From a virus, in the IMG/VR virus record IMGVR_UViG_3300020452_000255, positions 1-21,083 of that record: 21,083 nt of DNA, one strand, 5' to 3'. A program made the translations under genes and the position numbers. Each line of letters starts with the position of its first letter. Position 1 is the stretch's first letter. Shown one piece after another: positions 6,491-12,403 of this stretch. The notes under the pieces are model-generated. The model did not search any database. It worked only from the letters and a program-made list of their open reading frames with translations, and was not told the origin of the DNA.

Positions 6491-8835
6491 TAACAGAAAA
6501 AATAAGTGGATTCAATCACGGATTCTGGTTCCAGATCTCCAATGATCGGTGGATTAGTCTCTGCTTCTATTTGAGTAGCAAAGTCTTGTAAATAATTATG
6601 CTCTGCAAATAAATGCATGTATGTTTCTCGTACTACGGAACTTAATAATTCCATGTCTGTAGCACGACACAATACAGAGTCATGTATAAGAGCAATCGGT
6701 GCATAAAAAGCTAATGCACTAAAATGTAAAAGCGAGGCGTCAAGTGAATGAATAAGATTAGGTGCTGTTGCGTTCTTGTGGTGTTGTTTATCTACCTTGT
6801 CACCATCTTCAGTAGCAACAGTAAGTTTACAACGACCAAGCAATTGTAGCTCAACCTGAATAGTTTTAGGTTTCATTAGACGTTGGTTAACAACAAAACC
6901 AGATGGTGTTACCCATTTTAGTTCTGTTTTACCTTTATCAATAGCTTTAGATACTTCATTTTCAATCCATGACATAACAGCCATAGGACCAGGAACAACA
7001 GTATCCATTGCATCCCTAACAGCAACAACAGTTTTAGTTAGATCGTCTTTATCAATCTCAACACCTTTCTCTTTTAATGCATCTCTAATGTACCCACGGT
7101 TGCTGAAAGGTTTGGCATTGTAGGGTACCGTCATGACTACCCTTTTGACTACCTTTCTATCCATATGATTACGGATAGAATTAGGGCAGAAAGGAGCAGC
7201 AGTATTAGCAACGACAGCATAAGCATCTTGTGGTTTATCAGAAGGAATAACATTTACTAGACTAGCAGTAGATTTATCTCTAGCTAATCCAGCTAGTATT
7301 TGTAACCCACTACATGTAGCATCAGTAGCAACTATTCCACCTGTTGTTGTTCTATCTTTAATCAAGACACAATGATAATATTCATCACATGCTGCTAAAA
7401 ACTGCCAAGGTTCTGCAGCAGCTTCCCATTCGTGAATGTATTGAATTGGATCACATGCGACCATAGAAATAATATGAGTATTATTTATTACCCAATTTAA
7501 TCTATCTTCAATAGTATCCTTATCACGACCATAAGTAGTAGCAACTTGAAAGGCTAACCATTTCTCAGCATACTTATTCATCTTTGCTTCTTTAGCAAAT
7601 CGAAGTAGACTTTTTCCAAAGTCAGTATCTTGTGGTGTTAAGTGTGATGGAATAGGATAAGCTCTCCCTCTATAATCAAAACTCCATGGTAAATAAAATT
7701 TATCTTTATCTTTAAATCTTGCTACTGCTTCCATTGTCATTCGAGTTCTACAAGACTTTCTAAACTCTTGAGCTTGTAAATCATGAACTACTTTAGCTCT
7801 TCGTTTATAATCTTGTCTTGACTCTTTATTAACATCAATATCTATTGGTTTAGATGGTAGATCATGATGCATAATAGGGAGAAACTTACCGATTGCTCGT
7901 TCCATTCTATCTAGTTCTTCCGCTACCTTTACTGTAAAAGGATTTAAACGGTAAGCCACCTTCTGAATTTTGTTTAAAAATTCGATTGGTGTTTCTCCCT
8001 GTATAGATGTGGGGTTACCACGCCTTACTAAATTATGACCTGCCATGATCTCATTTAGGAAATAACCACCACATGATTCATTGCTCCAATCTCTTGGAGG
8101 TATAAGCATAGGCCATGCAACAGGACTAAATAATTCAGCATTTTTCATAATCTCATCTTTTTTCTCCATAAATTCTGGAGTAGGGACAATATGTTGAATT
8201 TTCTTTCGTCCTTGCTGATGTATGTGTTTAGTAAACCAACCACTAGTCTCCATAATGCAGTCTAGTAACCAACCACCAAGTTGAACACGATTTTTACTAC
8301 CCCATGTCTGCCAAGGCGTAACATCATACCTGTTCATTAATGTTCTGATGTTAACTAGTTTCTGTTGTGTACCAGAAGAACTGTGCCAATAACGTTCTTT
8401 TAGTTTATACAGTAACCCAGGTGCTGTCTTTTCATAATGCCTCATCTGGCACTCCTGTTCAACAGCTAGTCCAATAGCTTCACAAACGCCTACAGTGACG
8501 TTTGATTTGTCTTTATGACTAAATACCTTATCAAAGCATACCTTAAGTGCTATAGCAGCAGCAGCGAGTGGCTCAACATCAGCAAGATACTGTTGTATCT
8601 CCTTAAATGATTTACCCGCTTGTCCTTTCTTTAATCTAGCGGTAGTATCTTCAATACGTGCCACCAACAAAGGAAGCAGGGTATCAATAGAAGCAGCTCC
8701 GTAAACACTAGCAGACGCATAAGATTTGTTTTCTAAATCTCGGGTGTTCTTATGTAGTTTTTTTAGACCATGTGCAATAGCATCACGTTCTAATTGAATT
8801 TGTTCGTCTAACTCTTGTTCAGTCGGAATCAGCAA
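6490..8835 (-). CDS. T7-like single-subunit DNA-directed RNA polymerase
   Basis: 781 residues. Transcribes the middle and late phage genes from phage-specific promoters. Catalytic motifs: VATDATCSGLQ with D505 (T7 D537), KRVVMTVPYNAK with K564 and Y572 (the same eight-residue spacing as T7 K631 and Y639), and LIHDSVL with D719 (T7 D812). An N-terminal TLLPLLVARIED region matches T7 around residue 70. The C-terminus is STYFFC, ending in hydrophobic residues as T7 does (FAFA). It is about 100 residues shorter than T7 gp1, mostly at the N-terminus. The start is TTG at 8833-8835, directly after an in-frame TGA, with AGGAG nine bases upstream; there is no ATG alternative near the N-terminus. Confidence 0.97.
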   Translation of the reverse strand: MLIPTEQELDEQIQLERDAIAHGLKKLHKNTRDLENKSYASASVYGAASIDTLLPLLVARIEDTTARLKKGQAGKSFKEIQQYLADVEPLAAAAIALKVCFDKVFSHKDKSNVTVGVCEAIGLAVEQECQMRHYEKTAPGLLYKLKERYWHSSSGTQQKLVNIRTLMNRYDVTPWQTWGSKNRVQLGGWLLDCIMETSGWFTKHIHQQGRKKIQHIVPTPEFMEKKDEIMKNAELFSPVAWPMLIPPRDWSNESCGGYFLNEIMAGHNLVRRGNPTSIQGETPIEFLNKIQKVAYRLNPFTVKVAEELDRMERAIGKFLPIMHHDLPSKPIDIDVNKESRQDYKRRAKVVHDLQAQEFRKSCRTRMTMEAVARFKDKDKFYLPWSFDYRGRAYPIPSHLTPQDTDFGKSLLRFAKEAKMNKYAEKWLAFQVATTYGRDKDTIEDRLNWVINNTHIISMVACDPIQYIHEWEAAAEPWQFLAACDEYYHCVLIKDRTTTGGIVATDATCSGLQILAGLARDKSTASLVNVIPSDKPQDAYAVVANTAAPFCPNSIRNHMDRKVVKRVVMTVPYNAKPFSNRGYIRDALKEKGVEIDKDDLTKTVVAVRDAMDTVVPGPMAVMSWIENEVSKAIDKGKTELKWVTPSGFVVNQRLMKPKTIQVELQLLGRCKLTVATEDGDKVDKQHHKNATAPNLIHSLDASLLHFSALAFYAPIALIHDSVLCRATDMELLSSVVRETYMHLFAEHNYLQDFATQIEAETNPPIIGDLEPESVIESTYFFC
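7993..8017 (-). promoter_or_regulatory. Candidate T7-like phage promoter inside the RNA polymerase gene
   Basis: On the minus strand TAACCCCACATCTATA is followed by CAGGGAGAA. The same 16 bases occur just downstream of terL (13261-13276), followed there by GGCAGAAGGG. The form resembles T7-family promoters (T7 TAATACGACTCACTATAGGGAGA, T3 ATTAACCCTCACTAAAGGGAGA): a TAA-C start, a CTATA-like melting region and a GGGAGA-like initiation region. It would transcribe the 3' two thirds of the polymerase gene and the replication genes, like class II promoters in T7. This is inference from two copies only. Confidence 0.45.
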
Positions 8836-8935
8836 TCAAGTCGTCTCCTGCGTCCTTGTTTGGTGTGTATGTGAAATCGTAACATTGTGCTAGCTCTGGG
8901 TAAGCTTCACTTAGTTCTTCAAATTGATCAATCAA
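8819..8935 (-). CDS. Possible 38-residue acidic peptide ahead of the RNA polymerase
   Basis: A frame with a TTG start at 8935, reading IDQFEELSEAYPELAQCYD and ending GDDLIADSD. It overlaps the end of the upstream gene by 8 bases and the RNA polymerase start by 17, the spacing style seen throughout the genome. There is no ATG and no clear ribosome binding site. The composition is acidic and the sequence reads like a real protein rather than a random frame. It may be an independent coupled gene; I cannot confirm it. Confidence 0.38.
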   Translation of the reverse strand: MIDQFEELSEAYPELAQCYDFTYTPNKDAGDDLIADSD

Positions 8936-9245
8936 AATTAAACTCATTTGGGTTATGTGGTGTAATAAATTGTAATTCAGAATCTGTACATACGACAAAC
9001 TCAGACTTATCAGCCATCAACTGCTTAACTTTATTTTTAGCAGCATGTTGTTTCTGATACGTGTACTCTTTGATCTTACCTTTAGATGTAGTTTCTCTGA
9101 TGATACAACAAACAGAGGAGGGTAGTTCCCAACCTCTGAGTTTCCAATCTACAAATTCTTCATAGGTTGGAGCATATAAAAACTCATCAGGTACTTCCTT
9201 CCATTGGCGCCAGTTGTTAGGTAGATACGGTTTCTTACCAGTCAT
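8928..9245 (-). CDS. Conserved cyanophage-type hypothetical protein (about 105 residues)
   Basis: Start taken at the ATG at 9245 (MTGKKPYLPNNWRQW); ATGs at 9251 and 9263 are also in frame. The body has LPNNWRQWKEVPDEFLYAPTY-like and RGWELPSSVCCIIRE segments and then a helix KQHAAKNKVKQLM. It resembles, from memory, proteins found just before the RNA polymerase gene in other cyanopodoviruses; no function is known to me. It overlaps the 54-residue gene upstream by 11 bases, so it belongs to the polymerase operon. Confidence 0.72.
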   Translation of the reverse strand: MTGKKPYLPNNWRQWKEVPDEFLYAPTYEEFVDWKLRGWELPSSVCCIIRETTSKGKIKEYTYQKQHAAKNKVKQLMADKSEFVVCTDSELQFITPHNPNEFNFD

Positions 9246-9399
9246 CGTCATCCAGATAAACATCTTTTAGTTTAGAAGAGCCACCGGACAATTCAACAGC
9301 AGCGTGTAACGCGTGCTCCAAATCGGGTGCAAGTAACCACTGCACCTGCTCGTCTGTTGTGACATAGCGCCACGTCTTAAGGCGTTGTTTCTTTAGCAT
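9235..9399 (-). CDS. 54-residue hypothetical with acidic C-terminus
   Basis: Starts MLKKQRLKTWRYVTTDEQ and ends KDVYLDDDDW. Its ATG shares bases with the TAA of the 39-residue membrane peptide (TAATG), and its end overlaps the next gene. The middle (WLLAPDLEHALHAAVELSGG) looks like a short helix-loop. No family is recognised. Double coupling and protein-like composition support it. Confidence 0.62.
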   Translation of the reverse strand: MLKKQRLKTWRYVTTDEQVQWLLAPDLEHALHAAVELSGGSSKLKDVYLDDDDW

Positions 9400-9518
9400 T
9401 ATTTCTTTGAATAGTAACGTGATGTGATACGATTAGAACGCTGATAAATAACAGCAGTTGAGAACAATCCTACCATACCAATGATGGCAAGGATGATCGT
9501 TGATTCATCCCATTGCAT
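9399..9518 (-). CDS. 39-residue single-pass membrane peptide
   Basis: Starts MQWDESTIILAIIGMVGLF; one transmembrane helix spans about residues 8-25, followed by a basic tail (QRSNRITSRYYSKK), so the C-terminus is probably cytoplasmic. It is the first gene after the terminator at 9562-9599 and is coupled to the next gene by TAATG. The leader contains AAGGACGCAG, of which AAGGA could be a distant ribosome binding site. Function unknown; small early membrane peptides in phages often act on host envelope enzymes or on superinfection, which cannot be shown here. Confidence 0.6.
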   Translation of the reverse strand: MQWDESTIILAIIGMVGLFSTAVIYQRSNRITSRYYSKK

Positions 9519-9561
9519 AAAAAACTGCGTCCTTGCTGGTGTGAATGTGTTGAATGTGATT

Positions 9562-9599
9562 GACAAAAATACCGCCGCTAAATATAATAATAGCGACGG
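9562..9599 (-). terminator. Intrinsic terminator at the end of the early region
   Basis: On the minus strand CCGTCGCTA pairs with TAGCGGCGG (nine pairs including one G-U) around a ten-base AT loop, followed directly by TATTTTTGTC. This is the clearest rho-independent terminator in the window. It lies after the ArdA-like gene and ahead of the small genes before RNA polymerase, and would limit or stop host polymerase transcription of the early operon. Confidence 0.8.
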
Positions 9600-9609
9600 A
9601 TTGTGATTA

Positions 9610-9672
9610 GATTGTAATAAAAATTACAAATTAATTAAATTTGATTGTAATAAGAATTACAAATTAATTAAA
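9610..9672. repeat. Two tandem 30-bp copies, each containing an AT-rich dyad
   Basis: Copies at 9610-9639 and 9643-9672 differ at one base (period 33). Each contains the inverted repeat TTGTAAT-N4-ATTACAA (N4 is AAAA or AAGA). The second copy reaches into the last bases of the ArdA-like gene. Tandem dyads spaced about three helical turns apart look like a two-site operator; the strongly AT-rich setting just before the polymerase genes is also where a T7-type primary replication origin might be. It may also simply shape the mRNA 3' end before the terminator. Confidence 0.7.
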
Positions 9673-10003
9673 AGTTTTGATTAAAGAAATAATATTCAGA
9701 ATCAAAATACACAGAAAAGAAATCGTATTTTAATGTTTGATGCCACACTAATTCCCAATCAATGGCATACTGTACCCAAGTAGGTAATGCATCCATCTCA
9801 GAAGAATAGGTATCACTCATCAAATCTTCACAGAATGTTGCCTCGTCACGATAACAACCAGCATACGCATCTTCGAGTTGTTCGATGTCAGTGATACCGT
9901 ACGATGTCAACTCCTCCATGAATTGCTCAATGTCAGTAACTGACTCAGAGTCAATAACTTTGGAGATGGCTTCTTCGTAGCGTGAAAGAGTTGGTGCAAT
10001 CAT
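9668..10003 (-). CDS. ArdA-like antirestriction protein (short form)
   Basis: 111 residues from the ATG at 10003 (a longer frame to 10036 would start with TTG). ArdA proteins mimic DNA and inhibit type I restriction enzymes. The core LEDAYAGCYRDEATFCEDL, then LPTWVQYAIDWELVWHQTL and FFSVYFDSEYYFF, matches the C-terminal half of ArdA (the AYxGxY, E-D-F, P, Y-x-D-x-E and F-F-x-x-x patterns), and the protein is strongly acidic. Known ArdA proteins are about 165-180 residues, so the N-terminal domain is missing or replaced by a short helix. It is the last gene before the early terminator, playing the part that Ocr (gp0.3) plays in T7. Confidence 0.72.
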   Translation of the reverse strand: MIAPTLSRYEEAISKVIDSESVTDIEQFMEELTSYGITDIEQLEDAYAGCYRDEATFCEDLMSDTYSSEMDALPTWVQYAIDWELVWHQTLKYDFFSVYFDSEYYFFNQNF

Positions 10004-10045
10004 AGTTGTGTGAATGTGTTGTTTGATGAGTGACAAGTTAGTTAA

Positions 10046-10285
10046 TCAAGCAAGAGTGAAAGAAGAAACATCGGTGTCATTGAGGCAGTACTCGTTAACC
10101 CACTTACCGAATGATTTGACATTGCCAAAGATAACATCGAACATACCATCTTCGCTAACATTGCTGTATAGATACTGCCTGTTATTGTTGAACGTTACCA
10201 ATGCTTGATTTGTTGCTTGGTTTACTTCAAGATTCTTGATTGCAGAAGACTTTATGCTGTTACGCGCAGAAGGTGTGAAGAACAT
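10046..10285 (-). CDS. KTSC-domain-like small early protein
   Basis: 79 residues. SSAIKNLEVN, then ALVTFNNNRQYLYSNV and a C-terminal FGKWVNEYCL match the KTSC pattern (SSxI...L.V.F..G..Y.Y..V). KTSC domains occur in phages and bacteria as tiny proteins or attached to nucleases; their function is not established. The 97-residue product encoded at 10572-10862 (96 residues plus stop) is a divergent paralogue with the same C-terminal motif. The leader lacks a Shine-Dalgarno sequence and follows the stable hairpin at 10328-10347. Confidence 0.68.
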   Translation of the reverse strand: MFFTPSARNSIKSSAIKNLEVNQATNQALVTFNNNRQYLYSNVSEDGMFDVIFGNVKSFGKWVNEYCLNDTDVSSFTLA

Positions 10286-10327
10286 AATAAAACAATAGAG
10301 TGAATAAGTAGGGTGTGAAACCTACAT

Positions 10328-10347
10328 CTAACCACCGAAGTGGCTAG
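10328..10347 (-). other. Stable RNA hairpin with a cUUCGg tetraloop between early genes
   Basis: On the minus strand CTAGCCAC-TTCG-GTGGTTAG forms eight pairs (one G-U) closed by C(UUCG)G, an exceptionally stable tetraloop. No U-tract follows, so it is more likely an mRNA-stabilising or processing hairpin between the 70-residue and KTSC-like genes than a terminator. Confidence 0.65.
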
Positions 10348-10356
10348 AGGTAAGCA

Positions 10357-10569
10357 TCAACTATGGTTAGCGATGAACTCGTCGAGAGTGTAACCGTCGT
10401 CGGTGTCAGTGTCAGCAACTAGCTGATCATAAGACAATACATCTAACGAAGCACGATAGTCAGCAGGTGACATGTCAACGTCAGGATCGAAGTCGTCATG
10501 GCAAAGATAGTCATACTCATGACACAATGCGTCGATGAGTTGTACACGTGTGTATGTGATACTAGACAT
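10357..10569 (-). CDS. 70-residue highly acidic early protein
   Basis: Start taken at the ATG at 10569 (MSSITYTRVQLIDAL); a longer frame begins with TTG. Asp is extremely frequent (HDDFDPDVD, VADTDTDDGYTLDEF) with only two Arg and no Lys, so the predicted pI is very low. A protein this acidic and this small in an early phage region could be a nucleic acid mimic, but no family is recognised. It overlaps neither neighbour and ends 10 bases before the tetraloop hairpin. Confidence 0.65.
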   Translation of the reverse strand: MSSITYTRVQLIDALCHEYDYLCHDDFDPDVDMSPADYRASLDVLSYDQLVADTDTDDGYTLDEFIANHS

Positions 10570-10571
10570 AA

Positions 10572-10862
10572 TCAAGCAGCAGATTGAAGAGTGAGAGGAT
10601 TAGCATCGAAGTTGTCTGCACACTTACTATCATAAGCTAGACAATACTTGTTAACCCACGAACCGAGACTGATTGTATCTTCTAACAATAGTTTAAGGAT
10701 AGCACGACGACTAACATTGTTGTAAGCATAACGCTTAACACTCTTGTTAGTGTTCTTGTAGTACACAGTACACCAACCACACCAAGGATTAACAATGATG
10801 TAATCAATGAAGGATGAAGAACGAATGATAACAAACGCTTTGTTGAGTGGATTAGAAAGCAT
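10572..10862 (-). CDS. KTSC-like early protein, paralogue of the downstream 79-residue gene
   Basis: 96 residues from the ATG at 10862 (MLSNPLNKAFVIIRSSSF); the longer frame to 10916 begins with TTG and covers a promoter, so I reject it. RSSSFIDYIIVN, a central VYYKNTNKSVKRYAYNNVS and LGSWVNKYCL parallel SSAIKNLEVN, NNRQYLYSNVS and FGKWVNEYCL of the 79-residue protein. This is an old duplication. The gene is led by the promoter at 10888-10916. Function unknown. Confidence 0.68.
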   Translation of the reverse strand: MLSNPLNKAFVIIRSSSFIDYIIVNPWCGWCTVYYKNTNKSVKRYAYNNVSRRAILKLLLEDTISLGSWVNKYCLAYDSKCADNFDANPLTLQSAA

Positions 10863-10887
10863 AGTGTGATTGATTGAGTACTTAGTT

Positions 10888-10916
10888 AGTATGGCAGAGA
10901 ATGGAGTGAAAGTCAA
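10888..10916 (-). promoter_or_regulatory. Early host-type promoter 1 (TTGACT-17-CATACT)
   Basis: Minus strand: -35 TTGACT at 10916-10911, 17-base spacer, -10 CATACT at 10893-10888 preceded by TGC (extended -10). It is one of three copies with the same -35, spacing and TGCCATACT. The likely start site is about 19 bases before the ATG at 10862. The -35 overlaps the stop of the 57-residue gene. Confidence 0.82.
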
Positions 10917-11086
10917 GCGGTAGTAGACAGTTCCTCACGTGTCATGTGGTATTGGTAGTTACCATTAGACATACGCGCACGTTGTAGCGCACGCTCTGCA
11001 TCATACTGTGCAGTGTAGTAATCGAAATCTTTGGATACACCGTTAGCGGTGCGAGTTAAGACGAAACGGAATGGTTGTTTGTTCAT
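10913..11086 (-). CDS. 57-residue early hypothetical protein
   Basis: ATG at 11086 (MNKQPFRFVLTRTANGVS); the longer frame to 11143 starts with TTG and would span a promoter. It looks like a small alpha/beta protein: a strand RFVLTRTANG, then helix TAQYDAERALQRARM, ending in a Thr/Arg/Glu patch. The start codon is about where transcription from promoter 2 would begin (the -10 ends seven bases before), so the message could be leaderless. No family recognised. Confidence 0.6.
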   Translation of the reverse strand: MNKQPFRFVLTRTANGVSKDFDYYTAQYDAERALQRARMSNGNYQYHMTREELSTTA

Positions 11087-11092
11087 GCTTAC

Positions 11093-11121
11093 AGTATGGC
11101 ATAGAATCGGTGGGAAGTCAA
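11093..11121 (-). promoter_or_regulatory. Early host-type promoter 2 (TTGACT-17-CATACT)
   Basis: Minus strand: -35 TTGACT at 11121-11116, 17-base spacer, -10 CATACT at 11098-11093 with TGC before it. It shares TTGACTT at one end and ATGCCATACT-like sequence at the other with the two other copies. The predicted start site coincides with the ATG at 11086. Confidence 0.82.
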
Positions 11122-11124
11122 CGG

Positions 11125-11280
11125 TTAGTGTGCACTTTGCCAACTGTCACACTCTCCAGTAATACCATCTAAGTAATCTGCAATCATATAAAACCACATG
11201 TCATTTTCATAGCAATCATTCATACCACTGTACCACATAACATCAACAGTTTCATCGATTTGTTGTTGCTTAGAGTTCAT
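11125..11280 (-). CDS. 51-residue acidic early peptide
   Basis: Starts MNSKQQQIDETVDVMWYSG; a good ribosome binding site GAGG sits six to seven bases upstream. Ten acidic residues against one Lys; several Trp, Tyr and Met. The start overlaps the end of the preceding 50-residue gene by 11 bases. No family is recognised. The ribosome binding site and coupling support translation. Confidence 0.6.
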   Translation of the reverse strand: MNSKQQQIDETVDVMWYSGMNDCYENDMWFYMIADYLDGITGECDSWQSAH

Positions 11281-11422
11281 GAAATACCTCGATTGTGTTA
11301 GTTACAATAATACCATTTAGTTTTGCTGGTTTGTTTCGTTTAGCACGCTTCTGTACATCACACCATAATAGTGTACGCATTGGTTTATCGTGAAGTGTGA
11401 ATGTGGTTTCTTTTAATCTCAT
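11270..11422 (-). CDS. 50-residue basic early peptide
   Basis: Starts MRLKETTFTLHDKPMRTLLW and continues with KRAKRNKPAKLNG. Its ATG follows the TAA of the 80-residue gene with no gap (TAAATG), and its end overlaps the acidic 51-residue gene. The predicted fold is strand-rich with a basic middle. No known family; translation is plausible from coupling. Confidence 0.58.
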   Translation of the reverse strand: MRLKETTFTLHDKPMRTLLWCDVQKRAKRNKPAKLNGIIVTNTIEVFHEL

Positions 11423-11665
11423 TTAGTTAAAAATAAATGTTGAACAATCACATGCTAATACACCATAGTTTGCTAAGTCATGATACTTTTCAAAACGATT
11501 ATCATCCTTTATTTCATAACAAAACAAACCCTCATCATCTAAATCAGATAAGAATTGATCGATGATTTTATTGTACTCAATATCATTAATGTAATCTAAA
11601 AAACTCCAGTCATTATTAATCAAACCGCTGGCAAGTTCAGTTGGTAGTGTGTACTCTGTTTTCAT
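11423..11665 (-). CDS. 80-residue acidic early protein
   Basis: Starts MKTEYTLPTELASGLINND, with AGGAGAT six bases upstream of the ATG as a strong ribosome binding site. LPxxLASxLIN near the start and FEKYHDLANYGVLACDCSTFIF at the end look like a small protein family found in phages and mobile DNA, where a D-rich linker joins two conserved ends; I know no function. It follows the 106-residue gene by 14 bases and shares promoter 3. Confidence 0.68.
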   Translation of the reverse strand: MKTEYTLPTELASGLINNDWSFLDYINDIEYNKIIDQFLSDLDDEGLFCYEIKDDNRFEKYHDLANYGVLACDCSTFIFN

Positions 11666-11679
11666 TTTGTTATCTCCTA

Positions 11680-12000
11680 TTACTTGAACACATATCCTGA
11701 CTCAAACTCAACAACCTCGTTGTTATCTTTGATAAACCATTGATAATCTTTCTGAAATACACCATCAGTTAATGCATCACAGAATTCATTGATGATAACA
11801 TTGAGACGAGATTTAGTCGTGTTAGTACGCCATCCACCATCAAATACTCTGACGTTGTTATCAGTCACTGTCGCAATGTGATTGCCGTGAAGATACACAA
11901 GTGATGCATTGTTGTCGTTAGTGTATACCTCAGTATTTGCCTTATGCCAACACTTTCCCAACTTGATTGCACTGATCATGTCACGTTCAATCTGTCGCAT
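11680..12000 (-). CDS. First early gene: conserved phage protein of 106 residues
   Basis: ATG at 12000 (MRQIERDMISAIKLGKCW) with GGAGAG seven bases upstream; a longer frame to 12084 would cross the promoter and is rejected. The sequence pattern NTEVYTN, VYLHGNHIATV, FDGGWRTNTTKSRLN and GVFQKDYQWFI is one I recognise as recurring in small proteins near the start of phage genomes, without known function. It is the promoter-proximal gene of the early region and should be among the first expressed. Confidence 0.72.
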   Translation of the reverse strand: MRQIERDMISAIKLGKCWHKANTEVYTNDNNASLVYLHGNHIATVTDNNVRVFDGGWRTNTTKSRLNVIINEFCDALTDGVFQKDYQWFIKDNNEVVEFESGYVFK

Positions 12001-12024
12001 TGTCTCTCCGTTTGGTATACATAT

Positions 12025-12053
12025 AGTATGGCACAGTGTACAACCAAAGTCAA
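12025..12053 (-). promoter_or_regulatory. Early host-type promoter 3 (TTGACT-17-CATACT)
   Basis: Minus strand: -35 TTGACT at 12053-12048, 17-base spacer, -10 CATACT at 12030-12025 preceded by GTGC. It is the most upstream of the three copies, and the leader to the ATG at 12000 carries a ribosome binding site. It would launch the early region after DNA entry. Confidence 0.84.
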
Positions 12054-12148
12054 TGGGTAGTAGACAGTACGTTAACTGGCGCAACAGATGTTGTGCGATA
12101 TTTACACGTATCCGTGTACCACGTTAAATATTATTTAGCAGCGTCATC

Positions 12149-12226
12149 GCTCGCGCTACGCGCTCGCTAATTGCGCCAAATGTTTGCACATAATGAACAT
12201 TATTGCAGAAGCGAGCGAAGCGAGCG
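12149..12226. repeat. Large interrupted inverted repeat with GC-rich arms
   Basis: The left arm GCTCGC-GCTACGC-GCTCGC (12149-12167) is complementary in its hexamers to the right arm GCGAGC-GAA-GCGAGC (12211-12225). Between them lies a second dyad, TGCA-C-ATAATG-AA-CATTAT-TGCA (12185-12207). The arms are far richer in G+C than the surrounding sequence. The structure could form a cruciform or a strong RNA stem in either direction. Confidence 0.7.
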
Positions 12227-12403
12227 GCAACGATTAGTATATTTTATACCCCTATGGGGGTTTTATAAGTAATACTTATATGATATATGGGTTCACAAAT
12301 TTATGTCATTTTTTAAGGAGCCTTTGCTCGTTAGCGTAAGGTTCCGACATAACAAAAGAGGTATAATCGTTAAAATACTGTGGAAAATAGGACCAAACAG
12401 GTA

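Noticed and set aside
9610-9672. Tandem repeats considered as a CRISPR or transposon end
   Set aside because: Only two copies with a three-base spacer, and no cas or transposase genes in the window.
10572-10916. Longer TTG-started versions of early genes (to 10916, 11143, 12084, 10036)
   Set aside because: They would start with TTG, and the first three would run through the repeated host-type promoters; internal ATGs after those promoters, or for 10003 with the family-like start, fit better.
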